Positions 13,826 through 26,950 of a stretch of DNA of 64,000 nt are shown in pieces. How positions within the stretch are numbered: position 1 is the stretch's first letter; every line of letters starts with the position of its first letter. Origin of the DNA: Emydura subglobosa. Taxonomy: Eukaryota > Chordata > Testudines > Chelidae. The notes beneath the pieces are model-generated. The model was given only the letters and a program-made list of their open reading frames with translations, had not been told where the DNA came from and ran no database searches. The position numbers were made by a program, and so were the translations under genes. The stretch lies in the NCBI GenBank assembly GCA_007922225.1, contig ML679970.1:25846631-25910630 (forward strand), written 5' to 3'.

Positions 13826-14420
13826 AATTTTAAGAGCAGAAGGGACTGCACTGTGATCTAGTCTGATCTCCTGCATTACCCAGGCCATAGGACTTCCTGC
13901 TTCAAGTCCAATTGCTGTGTTCGAACCAAAGCCTATCTTTTAGAAAAACAACCAGTCTTGATTTTAAAATTTCTAGTAATGGAGAATCCCCCACAAACTC
14001 TGGTGAATTGTTCCAAGGTTAGTTATCCTCACTGTTCCAAGAAAAAAAAAAGTGTGCCTTATTTCTAGTCTGAATTTGTCTAGCTTCAGCTTCTAGCCAT
14101 TGGATCTTGTTGTATCTTTCTGTGGTCAGAAATTTGGTAGGGAGGGCTCTTCAACTGTTTCCTCTGTAGGTGTGTATGTAGACTATGATGAAATCACCCC
14201 TTATCTTCTCTTTGGTAAGAAAAATAGATTGAGCTCCTGGAGCCTCTCGCTATCAGGCATGTTTTCCAATCATTTTGTCATTCTAAGGCCTCTTCTCTGA
14301 ATCATCTCCACTTCAAAAAGGGTGTTTAAAAATTGTGGAAACCAGAACTAGATGTACTCCAGTAGTAGTTGTACTAGTGTCAAATACGGAATGCACCTCC
14401 CTATTCCTACTCAGTATTCC
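13826..14420 (-). repeat. CR1-type LINE 3' region, reverse orientation
   Basis: Read on the - strand this gives the familiar CR1 3' sequence. Near its 3' end (left here) is the complement of 'GGAGATCAGACTAGATCACA', then the block matching 'CCAATGGCTAGAAGCTGAAG', then the block complementary to GATTGAGCTCCTGGAGCC and CACCCCTTATCTTCTC. No open frame remains and it is 5'-truncated. CR1 does not make target duplications, so the boundaries are approximate. Confidence 0.75.
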
Positions 14421-14879
14421 CCTGCTTAAATGTCCCTGGACTGCGTTAGTCCTTTTAGCTGTAGTCTCGCCCAGCCCACCCCATCTCTACTAATCTTCCC
14501 TGCCCCCACAGCCACTGGAGCTGCTCTGACAGCTCCCTGGTGTTGCCAATGCTGCATGTGCTGCTTTGGCATCAGCCTGGCTTCAGAATTTTATTATTTT
14601 TGGCATGTTGCCAAATTCTCCCCCCCACAACCCCCCCGACAAATGCAAGTGAGAGTTGATAACCCTCAAACCTGAGCAGAATTTCCTGGGGCAAAGAAAA
14701 GGTTCTTCTCAGGCCCCGAGGCTTTCTTGCTGCTGACTTTCAAAGGCCTGCTGCAAACAGTTGAAGAGTTGGAGATTCTCAAAGACAGGTCACAAAAATA
14801 TTTTATTGTGGATAACCTTAAATCTTACGTGTTGCGGTCATGAGTAACTTCTCTGTAATTACTAGAACTTTTGATTATA

Positions 14880-15110
14880 GCTGGGTGAAATTTTTGATCC
14901 AAGAGTTTTTCTGGCAAAAAATACAAATTTGGCAACACCATTTTGCAAATTAATGTCGGTTTTGTTGAATTATTTGTTTAGGGGGAAAAAACACCCAACA
15001 AATTCAAAAAATCAAAACATTTTGTTCTGGCAATTTCAGAATAAAACTTTTTGATTTTTTTGTTAGAAATAATTTTTTATTCAAAATTTCCTCTAATTTT
15101 ATTAAAACAA
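14880..15110. repeat. A/T-rich repeat with AAAATTT/TTTTGTT motifs
   Basis: The segment alternates runs such as GGCAAAAAATACAAATTTGG, CATTTTGTTCTGG and AATTTCAGAATAAAAC, close in style to 20085-20260. It looks like a degraded AT-rich interspersed repeat rather than unique sequence. The family is not recognised. Confidence 0.4.
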
Positions 15111-16184
15111 AAATTTCCAAACCTGTTTAGAAATGGACAAAATAAAAATGAAACATTTTATTTGATCCAAAATGAATTTATTTTACTCCTCAAAATTGCC
15201 ATAATTGGAGTTAAATCCATAATTGGAGTTAAACCCTACTATACTTAGGGTATTTTAAGGTTTTCAAACATTGTACTAAATTAGATATAAAGACACATGT
15301 AAGCGAGATATGAAGGAATTTGGCATTGATCCTGACAGATGAGAAACCTTGACAAGTCATCATAACAAACGATTGTCTCTGTCTGGGCATCAAAATCCAT
15401 GACAGGAGCTGGCTTCTACAGCTTGAAGAGAAAAGAGTTTGTAGATAGCAAGCAGCTCCCAATCATGAAACCCACACTTGCAATAACTGCCAAACATTAT
15501 GCAAATCTCGGATTGTACTGTTTAGTCAAATGCGACATTGCAAACCATCTATATTATAGGCTGCAATTTCCATCATCTCTCTCAGACGAAAGGATGCCAG
15601 TCAATCATTACATCAGATAGATGAGCAAGTGAGAGATGGCTTTTAGTTTTAAGTTTGTGACATGTAAGAGGCATCTCTTGTGGGGGAAGTAGTGGAATGA
15701 CTGTTAGGTGCAATACTCTTTATTATATAAAAATAACAATTTGCAGAGCACTCTGAAGATGTCAATTGCTAGAGCCTGCTATAATCAAGGTTACAAAACA
15801 TTTTCTATTATAACCCCCTTTTTCACATTTATTATCTTCTGCAATGATTTGACTTGTGGGCGCTGAAATTCATGAAGTGCAAGATACTGGCATTAAAATA
15901 GAGATCAAGTTGAATATTTTATCCTTCCTCCTTATTGAGGAGGAAGGAACAGAGCTTGCCTGGTTTGGGGGAACATGTTTAAAAATAGTATGCAATTGAA
16001 AATTCATCTCTGTGTACACTCAGTGGGCATCTTCTAAGAGTGTGTGCACCAACTAAATGCCACCCTTTGACTTCACTACGTATTATCTCCAAAAGGGCTC
16101 ACCAGGAAGCTTAGTGTAGGGATTAAACTGTCTGATTTTTGGTCCGGCCAGTTTTTTTTGAGACGTGCTGCCACCCAAAGTGAG

Positions 16185-16465
16185 GGCATTGGCACTTAAA
16201 GAGATTTCTCTGCCTACAGCATTGCCGGTTTAAGAGTCCGTGAAATGTCTTAAAGCGTCGATGCTGGACGCAGAGAAATCCCTTAACGCGGCAATGCACT
16301 CAGTCTGGCAACATGGTCCCCCGCGAAATCCCGCCGCCGAAAAGGGCTGATGCTGCACTGCCGAAAAGGGGAAGATGGCCCGAATTTTTCGGCGGAGGGT
16401 ATTGCATGGCCCCTGTGAAGTGCAGTTTATGAGAATTTGGCCCGTCACCATCAGCGAGTTTGACA
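16185..16465. repeat. CpG-rich repeat insertion, family not recognised
   Basis: About 280 bp much richer in CpG than its surroundings (for example CCCGCGAAATCCCGCCGCCG and TTTTTCGGCGGAGGG). It has a short internal repeat, GCCGAAAAGGG, at about 16337 and again at about 16362. Open frames on the - strand are short and have no recognisable domain. The CpG density in an otherwise CpG-poor intron points to a relatively young insertion. Confidence 0.5.
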
Positions 16466-18669
16466 CCCCTGTCCTATCTCAAGCTCTGGCCATCGCTGAT
16501 GATTCAGAGAAAGGAGATTCCAGCTGTGAAGAGAGATCTTAAATCAATGTCCACAACACAATTTATAGTTGCGAGGAGGATTATTGATATTACATAAAAG
16601 TGAGTGTAAACATAAATAAGACTCTCCAGGAGCAGTTTTTTTATGTGAGAATATTACCCATGTAACACTGACCTTGTTAAAGAGACTGGATTATATGATG
16701 CAGAAGGTGCAGCCAAACTACATTTGTCCAGGGACAAATCTAAATTAAGAAATTTAATTTATATTGCTGATTCTTTGAGCAGTGTTTATTTTAGTTGGTG
16801 AATGTCGTTGAGTAAACATATGTTATAAACGTGATGTTTAACATGAGGCAGAGTAGCAGAATGTTTACTTCATCTCCAAATACAGTACTAGGAAGCAGCG
16901 GTTCTCAATCTTCTGGTGTGTGGGCTGCAATGAGGTAGTACATGATCTTGTTTGGGGGAATACTTTTATTCTCCATAACTTGTTCAGTAAATATTCCCGG
17001 AGAAAGGAGGCAGACAGCGAGGGGCTCTACAACTTTAAGATAAGTCAGTTTAGAGTTGCTGGGGGTAAGGAGGGAAACTCTCAGACAGGAAGAACAAATT
17101 AATCCTGCATGAGAATAACTAGCTGTGTTGGAATTGTGTAGTGGTACAAACAGTGCTGCCTTTGAAGCCTGGGTGAAAGCATAGGCCTTCCCTCCTCTAT
17201 TACTTCTTCTCCCCCACAAAAAATCTTTCAGCCTAGTTGGGGATAGCAGTGTCTTATCCCAACCCCAAACTTTTGTTGTTTGCTCTCTGCTCCTCCCTCA
17301 TTCCAATCTGCTTTTCTCCTTCCTGTCAGCTGGGTGGCTGGTCCAGCTGCAGTGCAGCTTCCTGCCTCTAGGGGAACTATCCTCCTCCCCTGTTTAGTTT
17401 CTGTCCATCCCACTGAAGGATTCATGGTGGGTGTGATATGTAATTTAACATAGCATCATATTAAGAGTCCATTCTAGCTACACTGATGAAAATTAGAAGG
17501 TGACCTGCTGAGTGCTTTGGAGTGACACACTGGGTCTGAAAATCTGCATCTGTTGCTGTAAAGACTCTTGAAGCTGGAAATAGAACTAGAATTGGCCAAT
17601 ACTCAAGTCAGGGATTCCTTATGGCCGCTAGGAATCATGGGAGTTTGTTATGGAAATATTATGATTTGTGGTAGAAAATATGTTGTGTGCCCAGATACTG
17701 TGGTAATGGGTGATGTAAAGATACCTTTTGTAATAGATGCAAAGTGTTTTTAATATTTTACCAAACTGATCACTAACTTGAAAAAATGGTACAAACATTT
17801 ATTTAAACTTTAACAAACACTGCAGTTCAGAGATACATGACAGAAAAGACCAAGTGCATTTCAACTCTCAAAACATTTTGAACGTACACATTTTAGTTTT
17901 TTCAAGTATTTGCGTCTCAATGAACGTAAGTTTGGTGGTATGTTGTGGAAGGGGTTACTGGCTATTGCATACTGAAATGTGTTGTGTCCTTTAAAAAATT
18001 CTGTGTGTAGGTTGGAGGGTCTAAAATGAACTATTTCTGGTATTCTATCTAACTTTACCAGTTTGTGTGGAACCTATACAAACTTATTCTACTGCATAAG
18101 TAATTTCAACAAGCAATCTAGATGCTACCTGCAACTTGTTTAAAGGTTATTGTGTTAAACAGCACAAACGGTTTTACATAGGAAGGCTGTATAGTTTTAC
18201 TTAGATTAACGTTCAAATCCTGAAAACATCTCCACATACAATATGTCTCTGGCACTTCAGTCCTAGTTGCCATAATGCTGGGTCTGCTCCTTCTCCTGTC
18301 TCCAGTGATGTCATTGGGAGAATAAATCTTACGGATTCCAGTTGGAAAGAAAGGAGAAGTAAATAAAGAGGTTGGTAGTAAGTAATTCCAATTTTTGGAC
18401 TTTAAGTTGACGGTTAATGTCTTTTGTTGCTAGGTAGAGAAGAACCACCCAAAATGATAAATGGATTGGAGGGACTGACTCAGAAAAGACTGACATAACA
18501 ATGTTTACTGTATCTGAGGAAGAAGTATTTGTAGGTTTGTATCCTCTTTTCCAGGCATTGCTTTCTGAGAAACAGGGTGCAAGTTTACAAATACTTCTCC
18601 TTTGTTGTTTACAAACTAAAATAAACTTTGAAAAGGAAATGTTAGGCTTAACTATAGGGAAACTTTTTC

Positions 18670-18850
18670 CTGATCTTTGTTGGAAGATTGTGAAACTTAT
18701 TGCTGGGGCGGAAATGGGAGGCCTTATTCTTAGAGACATTTAAAACTAGGCTGGACAGAACACTAGAAAATACAGGGAATTTGGTCTTCCTGGCAGGGTA
18801 GGTATAGTGGTGTTCTCCATTCTAACACAAGGAGAACTTTTGTTAACTGA
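18670..18850 (+). repeat. CR1-like 3' fragment, strongly diverged
   Basis: Pieces such as GAGACATTTAAAACTAGGCT and GGACAGAACACTAGAAAATA match the layout of the CR1 3' untranslated region (a Phe-Lys-type stretch followed by 'GACTGGACAAAACACTAG'). It is too diverged to fix the subfamily. Confidence 0.5.
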
Positions 18851-20084
18851 GTTCCCTTATTTGTAACTTTACATCCACCTAGGGCGACACAAACCAAAGC
18901 CTGCTTCTAGATGCAGCTGGCAGCTTTCCATACTGATTAGCATTCAGAGCCCAGAATTGCTGTGTCAAGGGTGACCATCTTCCAAACTGTTACATAACCC
19001 TAGCAGCTGCTCCACCCAGATAAGCACTAGAGTACTAATAGATCTTTCCAATTCATTCGTTATTTTGAAAGTCTGTCTTAAACTGGCAACATATTTATTG
19101 GGAAGGAGAAAGTGAATCAATCGTCAGTGTGACAGTACAGTATTTCATCAGGTAGCAGGTAGCTTTTACTTTGGTTCACTTGGCAGTCCTGGTGAATGAA
19201 GCCCCCGTTCTGCAGAGGAGCAGCAAAGCAAGCTTCCCATGTACATTGCCTTCCTAATTTGCTTTCATTGTGACCAGTTGGGGGTGGGGGAACGGAGATA
19301 AGAATTCCTCTAGACTAGGAGTGGTAGAAACGGTTCAGTCGCTAATGATCATAAAGTTCTTGGCCCCAGCTGACACTGTCAATTACTGCAAAGTATGGTG
19401 GTGAGTTTGTAATGTGGGAGCTGTACAGGGACCTACCATACATCCATTAAAAGGGAACAACTTTTAATATCTACTGAACTAAGGTGGATTAAAACTTGTT
19501 ACAGATGAAAGGCTCCATAGTTCATTAGCAATATCTTGAATCTCCCAGTCTCCCCAACTGCTAATGCTTCCGCCTTCAAGAAGGAGACAGGTTGTGTGCC
19601 AGTCTTAAAGTTTACGCAGCCAGGGTTTTTCTCTCTGGCCAAATAGGTAAAATCTCTCTACTCACTTTGCAATTCAGTGCATTGCCCTGTTAAACGAACA
19701 TCTCCCATTACCTAAAACACAAACAAGAATAAAATTTAACTATGTATCCAAATTCACTTTTAAATGTTTTGTAATAGAAAATAATTTAAATAATTATAAT
19801 TCCAGAGTCCTCCCATTAAAGAGGGGGAATCTTTTAAAATTACAGAAAAACACCCTTGCAAAGTCAAGTGCTTTATGTTCCCGTGCATAAAGATATGCAG
19901 TAAAAAATTTTAAAGTAACTAAGTCATTTAGGGACTTTTGAGAACTTTACTCAGTCTTTAATTAGAATTTTTTTCCCCCTGCGTGTATAGTTATCAGGAT
20001 TGGAAATAAGGTCCTGCAATTCCACAGCATGGATCTTTTCCATTTGAGATGAAGTGGCGATGGAGCTGCTTGGAATTTTTAGAT

Positions 20085-20260
20085 GAAAATTTCACAAAAT
20101 GGGGGGGATTTTTTTTTCCTGATTTGATTTTTTTTTTTTTTTTTTACTTTGTCAGGAAAATAAAAACAAAATATTTCTTTTCAAGTTGATTCAGCCCACA
20201 TTGAAATACCTTGGTTTGTTGAATGGAACCAAAACATTTTGTTTTGAGAGAGTTCAACAT
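20085..20260. repeat. A/T-rich repeat with an 18-T run
   Basis: Contains an 18-base T run at 20128-20145 and motifs GAAAATTTCACAAAATGG and CAAAACATTTTGTTTTGAG. It shares style with 14880-15110. Low-complexity in part. Confidence 0.4.
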
Positions 20261-21164
20261 GAAACTATCTAGCTAGGATGCAGCAGTACCTCCTGTGAGT
20301 TGTAGTTTGGGTGTCTTATGCCCTGATTCTCTCCTGTGGACTGGGTTCCTTGGTTGGTATACATCTTCCCTGATACACCACAATCTCCCCTCTGACTGAG
20401 CTGCATGGGGTATCGTGGAAGTCATCACAGCAGTCTGGCCATGGAGCCCAGCCCTCAGAGAAGAATGAGGACATGAGGCAGGCACCTGAAGGTTACTTGC
20501 CTGCCTCCTAAGGTATGGATATGAGGCCTTGGTTAATAAGGCTTGTGAATTACATAGAAATATTAACACTCAGTTTTGAAGAGACCAGAACTTGTGGCTT
20601 CCAGGTTGGTGCAATATCCTTTTGGTCTAAGGGTAGCTAATGAGAGGTCTTTATCACACCTCATATGTGGATAGGTGTGACACAGCTGCCAAATGCTTAG
20701 ATGACATGTAAGCTGATGATGCTAAGCAGGTTGCTAAATGCCTCTTGAACAACGGTACATCTCAAGGCTGAGAAGAATACTTTCAACATTCTTTTAAAAC
20801 TAATTTTGTGTTTCTCAGGAGAATTTTATAGTTAATTGTTTAAAATAACAGCATCTGCATCACAGCCTGAGTTCAGTCACTAGCAAGATGGAGTTTAGTA
20901 TTCCTCAACTTAGCACCACTTTTCAAGTTGTCATAGTGGCTGTTTTTAATCAAAATGTCACTCAGAATATATTCTGCAGGAGTATTGTAGTGCATTTCCA
21001 GGTTTCTGTGATGAAACACTGCTTTGAGGCACAGCTATTATATTATCAAACATAATCGTAAGTAGTAGTTCTTAAATGGATATATAGCATTATTAAGCTG
21101 GAACTGAATTAAAGTAAATATTTTGGATAAGTTATTCTGATCTTTTGTTTATCCTCCAGTCCCC

Positions 21165-21360
21165 TTTGCTGGGTAGAGTTGGAATGGAGTATAAGTGGGA
21201 GACCTGTAGTTTATTCCCAAATCTGTCAGTGTCTCACATTGATCTTGGACAAGTCACTTAAACTTTCTGTGGCACAGTTTCCTCATCTGTAAAAAGTGGA
21301 TAATATGCCCTCTTGTTTATAAAGTGTTTTGCGATATATGGAATTCTTATCATCATGTTC
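21165..21360 (+). repeat. MIR-type SINE
   Basis: A clear MIR core: GATCTTGGACAAGTCACTTA, AACTTTCTGTGGCACAGTTT, CCTCATCTGTAAAAAGTGGA, TAATATGCCCTC, then the conserved end with 'GTTTTGCGATATATGG'. Sense orientation. It is the best-preserved MIR in the window. Confidence 0.75.
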
Positions 21361-24300
21361 ATTTTCTAAGGTAAGTATTAGACAGTTATGGATAGGAACT
21401 CAATTTCACCATTTTGGCTAGTCTTTCTTTGGAAATTTTCCAAGGACTCGGAATAAAGCTCTCTCCTGTTCCTGTGTGACACCAGAGGACTTCAGTCAGA
21501 GCTCACGTGCTCCAGATTGGAGGACATACTAGCACAACGTTTCCTGTTGTTAATTGGGGAGGGGAATGTCATTCTTAGAAATATAATATGTAAAGCTCAG
21601 CCTGTCCCTTAATTTTATTAATGGGTTTTGGGTACTAATTCCAGTCACAGCCAGTGTTCAGCACTAGGAAATTTAGTGAAGGTGAACATTATGTTGTCAA
21701 AGAGAGAGCTTGGTTGGTGTGAAAGTTATTACATGAGCCAGCATGATTGTCTGGGAGGAGGAGAGAGTGGCTTACGTGTTCCAGGTGGGTGACTGACTTT
21801 CACAAATCGAATTTACAAACAGGAAATGCAATTTAATTTTGTTTTCCGCCTCAAACTTCATTTTGTCCAACTCCCGGATAACCTACTCTAAAACAGCACA
21901 CACTTTGGCAAGTGCAACATGATAAATGAAATAATCATTTGGGCATTCTGTCAGAAAAGTAAACAGCTATCACTTGTTCAGCTGTATACCTTGTCGATGA
22001 AACTGCCATTTGAGATATTCAGAATTAAGGGGGAAAAGAGGAAGGAGAAAATGAATAGAGAAAATGGTATTTATAACTTTTCCCTATTAGCTTTTTTTTC
22101 TGCCTGCTAGGAACTATCTTTCATAGTGGAAGGATACATTGCATAACTCCAAAACAGCTTAAAAGAAATGTAAAATTTAGGAACATATTCTGATGATAAT
22201 AAACCACACTAGATTGTGGAGGCTCTTTTATCATGCCTATGTGATTGTAGATACTGCACCTAAGATATTCCAATAGCTTACTTATGCACGCCATGTCATG
22301 GCTTACTGCTTTAGTGGCACTCCATAAATATTTACCAGCAGCAAAATAGAGCAATAATAAAAATTTATAATGAAAAATTAATAAAACTTGTGAACACAGG
22401 GCAGGGTGGATGGTTATGGACTATTGTGACAGCACTTGCAAAGATGTCTTAAATCATCCTGTACAATAGGATTTTGTATTTGTTTCCGTGAACATGTCTG
22501 CTAAAAGTATAAATTTGCTTTTGCCTTGTATTTTATAAAGCTGTGTCTCTTCAGTGCAATTACCAGTTGTGGTCTTGGAGTCATGATGAACATGTTAAAA
22601 CACAACAAACTTGTTTCAAGATAGTGCATTCAGGACCTATTTTATACCAGTGGCGTCTTCCATGATATGTGCAGGAAAACTTACAGTCCTTTAGAAAACA
22701 TAACTTGTCTTATGTTTGCTTGTCCTTTGATACTGGAGCTCTGATCTTGTAAACAAATTCTACTCTGAATAATTTTAAGTTTACCATTTAACATAATCTG
22801 CTTGTAAATGTGGGCAAAATGCCTCTCTTTAAGGCATTCTTTATAGCCTATGAAAGAGAAAGTCTATCATTACCTTTTTAAAAGAAATCTAAAGTGAGCA
22901 GCTGTCTTACTTCATCTTGCTTTGTTTCTGTTTAATTTTTTTCTGGAAATGTTGAACCAAGGGGTGCTCTGTGCAATAGCTTTGAACTTCTGAAGGTTAA
23001 AGTTATTTTAGAATCATTTGGTGCTGTGCAGCAGTGTTGAGAGGCTTTCAATTATTTTAAAGGTCTGTCCTGCGGAGCCAAGATTTTCTATCCCAGTAAA
23101 GTGGGATTCAAAGGAGCCAAGAAGCTTGGATACCTTATAAGGAGATGAAGTGTGTAGTCCTTTGCAAAATAATATCAGTATCTCCCAATTCACACTGAAA
23201 ACACTTTTTCAAAGTATTTTTGAGTCTTATGATATTTTAGAAACGCACTGTGTAAATCTACAGGATAAAACCAATAAAATGAAAATAGACTGAGCAGTGA
23301 GCTTGTATGTTAACTCCAGATGACTCTTACTTTGTTTAGGTAAGCTGCGGAGTAGCAGACAGCTGCTTGTCTGTCTGCAGCAGTATGCCTTGTCAACACA
23401 GTGATTGTGGTGGCTGGTGCTAAAGAGGTTGGGAGGAGGAATTTGAATAAAATGAGGCAAAGGGAAAATCATGGGGGCACATCTAGTTGCCTTTATCGTG
23501 GCTGCAGGGGATCCCTTTGAAAGATGAACTGTGGTGCTCCGGCTGTGCAATGAGAGAGTGGCAGTATAGGATGGTCATGCACCCCCTGTGCAGTAGAGTC
23601 CCGAGGCAGAGGAAGCGCGGGACTGATTCTTACCTTGAGGTTAAAGGGGCACTTTGTAAGGGTCTGCTGAGGTTATTGCTGCTATTGGGCTGAAGTAGTG
23701 ACTGCAGAGAGACCTCCATGGCGGCCCCATGGTTTGGGGAGAAGAATTTATTCCCTTGCCTATCTGCTCAGCATTCAGCCCACCAGCTTGGGCTGTGTGC
23801 TGAGCAGAGAATTGCAGTCTGGAAAGAAGTGCTGTATGGTCACTAAATGTGAGGCTCTGAGGTAGGAATAGAATGCTTATAACCAAGTCACTGGATAGCC
23901 CTGGCCTAGTCACTTTACACCCAAATTATTATTACACCCCCCCGCGATTTTGGGTGCCCAGCTTATGCCTGTTTTTTTCAATGTTCCATTACCTTTTGCA
24001 ATTTCCAAACACTTATTTCATGGAATTGGTTTGCTCCAATATCATCACAGCATAGAAACTCCTGGCCTCTCTCTAACATTTCAGTGCCCTAAGGCTTGAA
24101 ACAACAAGCCTACACGCCCGTATCTTCATCTCAAAGATTTGTCTTGTGTGCATTATACAGTCTGAGAACATGTGCTTACAATCTTTGTAAAGATTTTTGG
24201 TTTCCAAATAAACTGAGTGAGTTGTGTAGTTAAAATGGCAACCGGAGGATGAGGGGTTTTTTCTGCCTTGAAGTAGAAAACACATTAATTTTTAAGTCCT

Positions 24301-26950
24301 CTTAAAAAGCCTGTGCCTTGGCCAGCAACTTGTGTGTCAAGTTGAGCCTGATGGAGTTAGAACTGCTTGGCTATAAACTTTTACAAAGAGTTCACAGTGG
24401 AAACTCCACAATATCAGTTTGAATCTTTTTAAGTACGCACGGTGGGACTGGTTCACCCAGACCTGGAACGTTCCTTACTTACCCCTACGCTTTCCTTCCA
24501 AGTGTTGGCAATTGGCACTGGTTCTCTTCTGAGGCTGATTCAACAAGCAGCAGAAACTGTTGCTGCTCTTAAGAACTTATTTATCAGTATTCTTTTGATT
24601 TAAAAATATGTTTTATAAAGAATGTGTCTGTGAAATATGGAGATGGTTTGAAGGGAGGAAGGAGGTGTTAGTTCTTTTATCCTGTCCAAAATGTGTGATT
24701 TTTGTTGTTCATTCCTGAATACTTTTTAATTGAGTCGTCAGTCCCAATGCACTTGGGCACATAATCTGCAGCCAGGGATACAGAATATAATTGCCTATTG
24801 TATGTTTGCTTAACACTTTTAAAGTTACTCATGAACTAGGGGTGGAAAACTCCCCAGGATGCTCAGAAACCTAAAAGTTAGAATCAAGAAGCACTGTGAA
24901 TTCTTTTTTTAAATATAGAATTTTTTGTAAAATTGCCAGCTTTGTTGTTGTCCTCCTCCCTGCTCCTCTCTTGACCCCCCTCAGTGTGCTTTTCCCGACT
25001 CTCATAGAGAATTTCTTCCTTTCCTCTTTAATTGGAGTGTGTCTGATTTATTCTACAGGGCTAAAATTAAAAGGACTCTCAGCAGTAAGGGAAGACTAAT
25101 GAGGTGGAAAGCAATTGTCAGACCCTTCGGTGCAGGCTCACTGGGCAGCGTTTTTTAGCTTTCTTAAAATTGGTTTGATATGAAACAGCATCAATGGTGC
25201 CTCGTTATTGGCGATCGTAGTTGCTGTGGTAGATGTCCGCCTGACACCGGTAGAACGGCTGTGACTGTGTTGCTGCAAGCCTTGCCTTGTAATAAGGGAT
25301 CTGCCCCCAACGAGGCAAGCAGCTGCTCAGATGAAGAAGATTGTTGCTGTTCTCCTGAGCGATGTTAATATGAGTAGTAACACTGCTGCTGCTCAGTAAA
25401 ATGTACAGAAAAATAAAAACTGCAGAGCTGGCACATCTAGCAATCCTTGAAAAACGTAACCATTGCCTTCCCTCTCCCCCACCCCTTTCTCTTAAGAAAT
25501 GGGTAGACTTTTTTCCCTCTAAGACAAGACGAGTTAAAACATGTAGCAAGTTTCGGCCTGGATTTTCTGAGTAATCTCTGCCACTATAAAACCAATTTGT
25601 CCCCGGCCGTGAGAATTCTCAATATTACGTGGAATTCTTTGCACTGTAGCTGAGGAGAGACCATATCAATATGGCAATGATATCATCCCCTTCAGAGTCT
25701 GTCTCAGTTAAAAATAACCCAAGTCACCGTTTAATTCTACATACCGCCAAGGTGGCTGAGAAAAGTCAAATGTGTCTGAGTTTGAAAAATGAAATAATTT
25801 TGGACCTGATAAATGCTTGTGTTTCAGTGACTTGTTAGCTTTGAGTGTGGTGAGTAAGAGCTATTACATGGTTCTGCCCGCTAAAGACCTAAGGAGCTTT
25901 ATTTCTAGGGCAGTGGACTGGAGTGATCTTAATCTGCTTCACTGTCCATGGGAGATAGACGGACCACAGGTGGCTATACAGTATCAAAGGGGTGCTCCTA
26001 ACAAGAGAAAATATTTAGCTTGTGCCTTTTTTTGCTTTGTTCTGATTTATGAAGAAGGCTTGAGGGATTTTTAAGGGGCTTCTGTGCCTGCCCCTTGGGT
26101 GAATGGGAGCCCCAGGGGGTTCCCTTCCCACCTGGCCAGTCAGGTAGGATGTAATGTCCCCTCCTTCCCCATCCCTCCACCCCCACACTATCCATATCCC
26201 AGACTCATGAGGGAGCTGAACTCCCATGGTGGGAGCTGGGGTGGGAGACGAGTATCCCTAAAGGATAGCCCTCTTCCCCTGCCTATCCAGCCAAAGCCCA
26301 TCTGCCTCTAAGGCTACAGGAGTGCATTTTCCCCCAACAGATAGGTTTGTTTGTTTATTTATTCATTCATTAAAATTTTATACGCTGTTGAAGCTGGCAG
26401 ATTGACTGAAGAACTAGTAGATTGACACCATCACGAGAGCCAAGAGGGCGACAGTTGAAAGGGGAAGGTCTTAAGTCATTCCTTTACACTCTTGCATCTG
26501 TTTATCTTCAGGGTCTAAACATTTGTTAAAGATTAAATAGCCCTTGCTTTTTCAATTAAGGTGCTGGAGCTTAAACACCCCTGAGAGCTCTCAGAGATTC
26601 TCCAGGAGAACTTGGAACAGGAAATTTGGCATTCCTGATATTTCTGATCTGAAAAGCAGGCAAGAAACATTTTCAGGATGCTTTTTTGCATCATAGAGAG
26701 GACAAAAGTGCAAAGTCAATTTTTAAACCTTTTTCCAGGTTGAATTTAATACAAAATAGCTTGGAAGAAGAGGCAGAACTGTGAGTGAGCAGAAAAATTG
26801 ACACATTCTTTTTTGAAATGGCATTGTCTAGATTGTTTCCATAGTAGTGGAAAAGGCCATCCACCTAAGGAGGACCTTACCCTTTATTCCATAGCATGCA
26901 GATTACAGGCCTGATCTCTTAAAGTGCTGAGCATCCGTGTAGGCCAGTGG

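Noticed and set aside
16905..17219. Possible hAT fragment starting GCGGTTCTCAATCTTCTGG
   Set aside because: Only the left end resembles a terminus; no right end or target duplication could be found.
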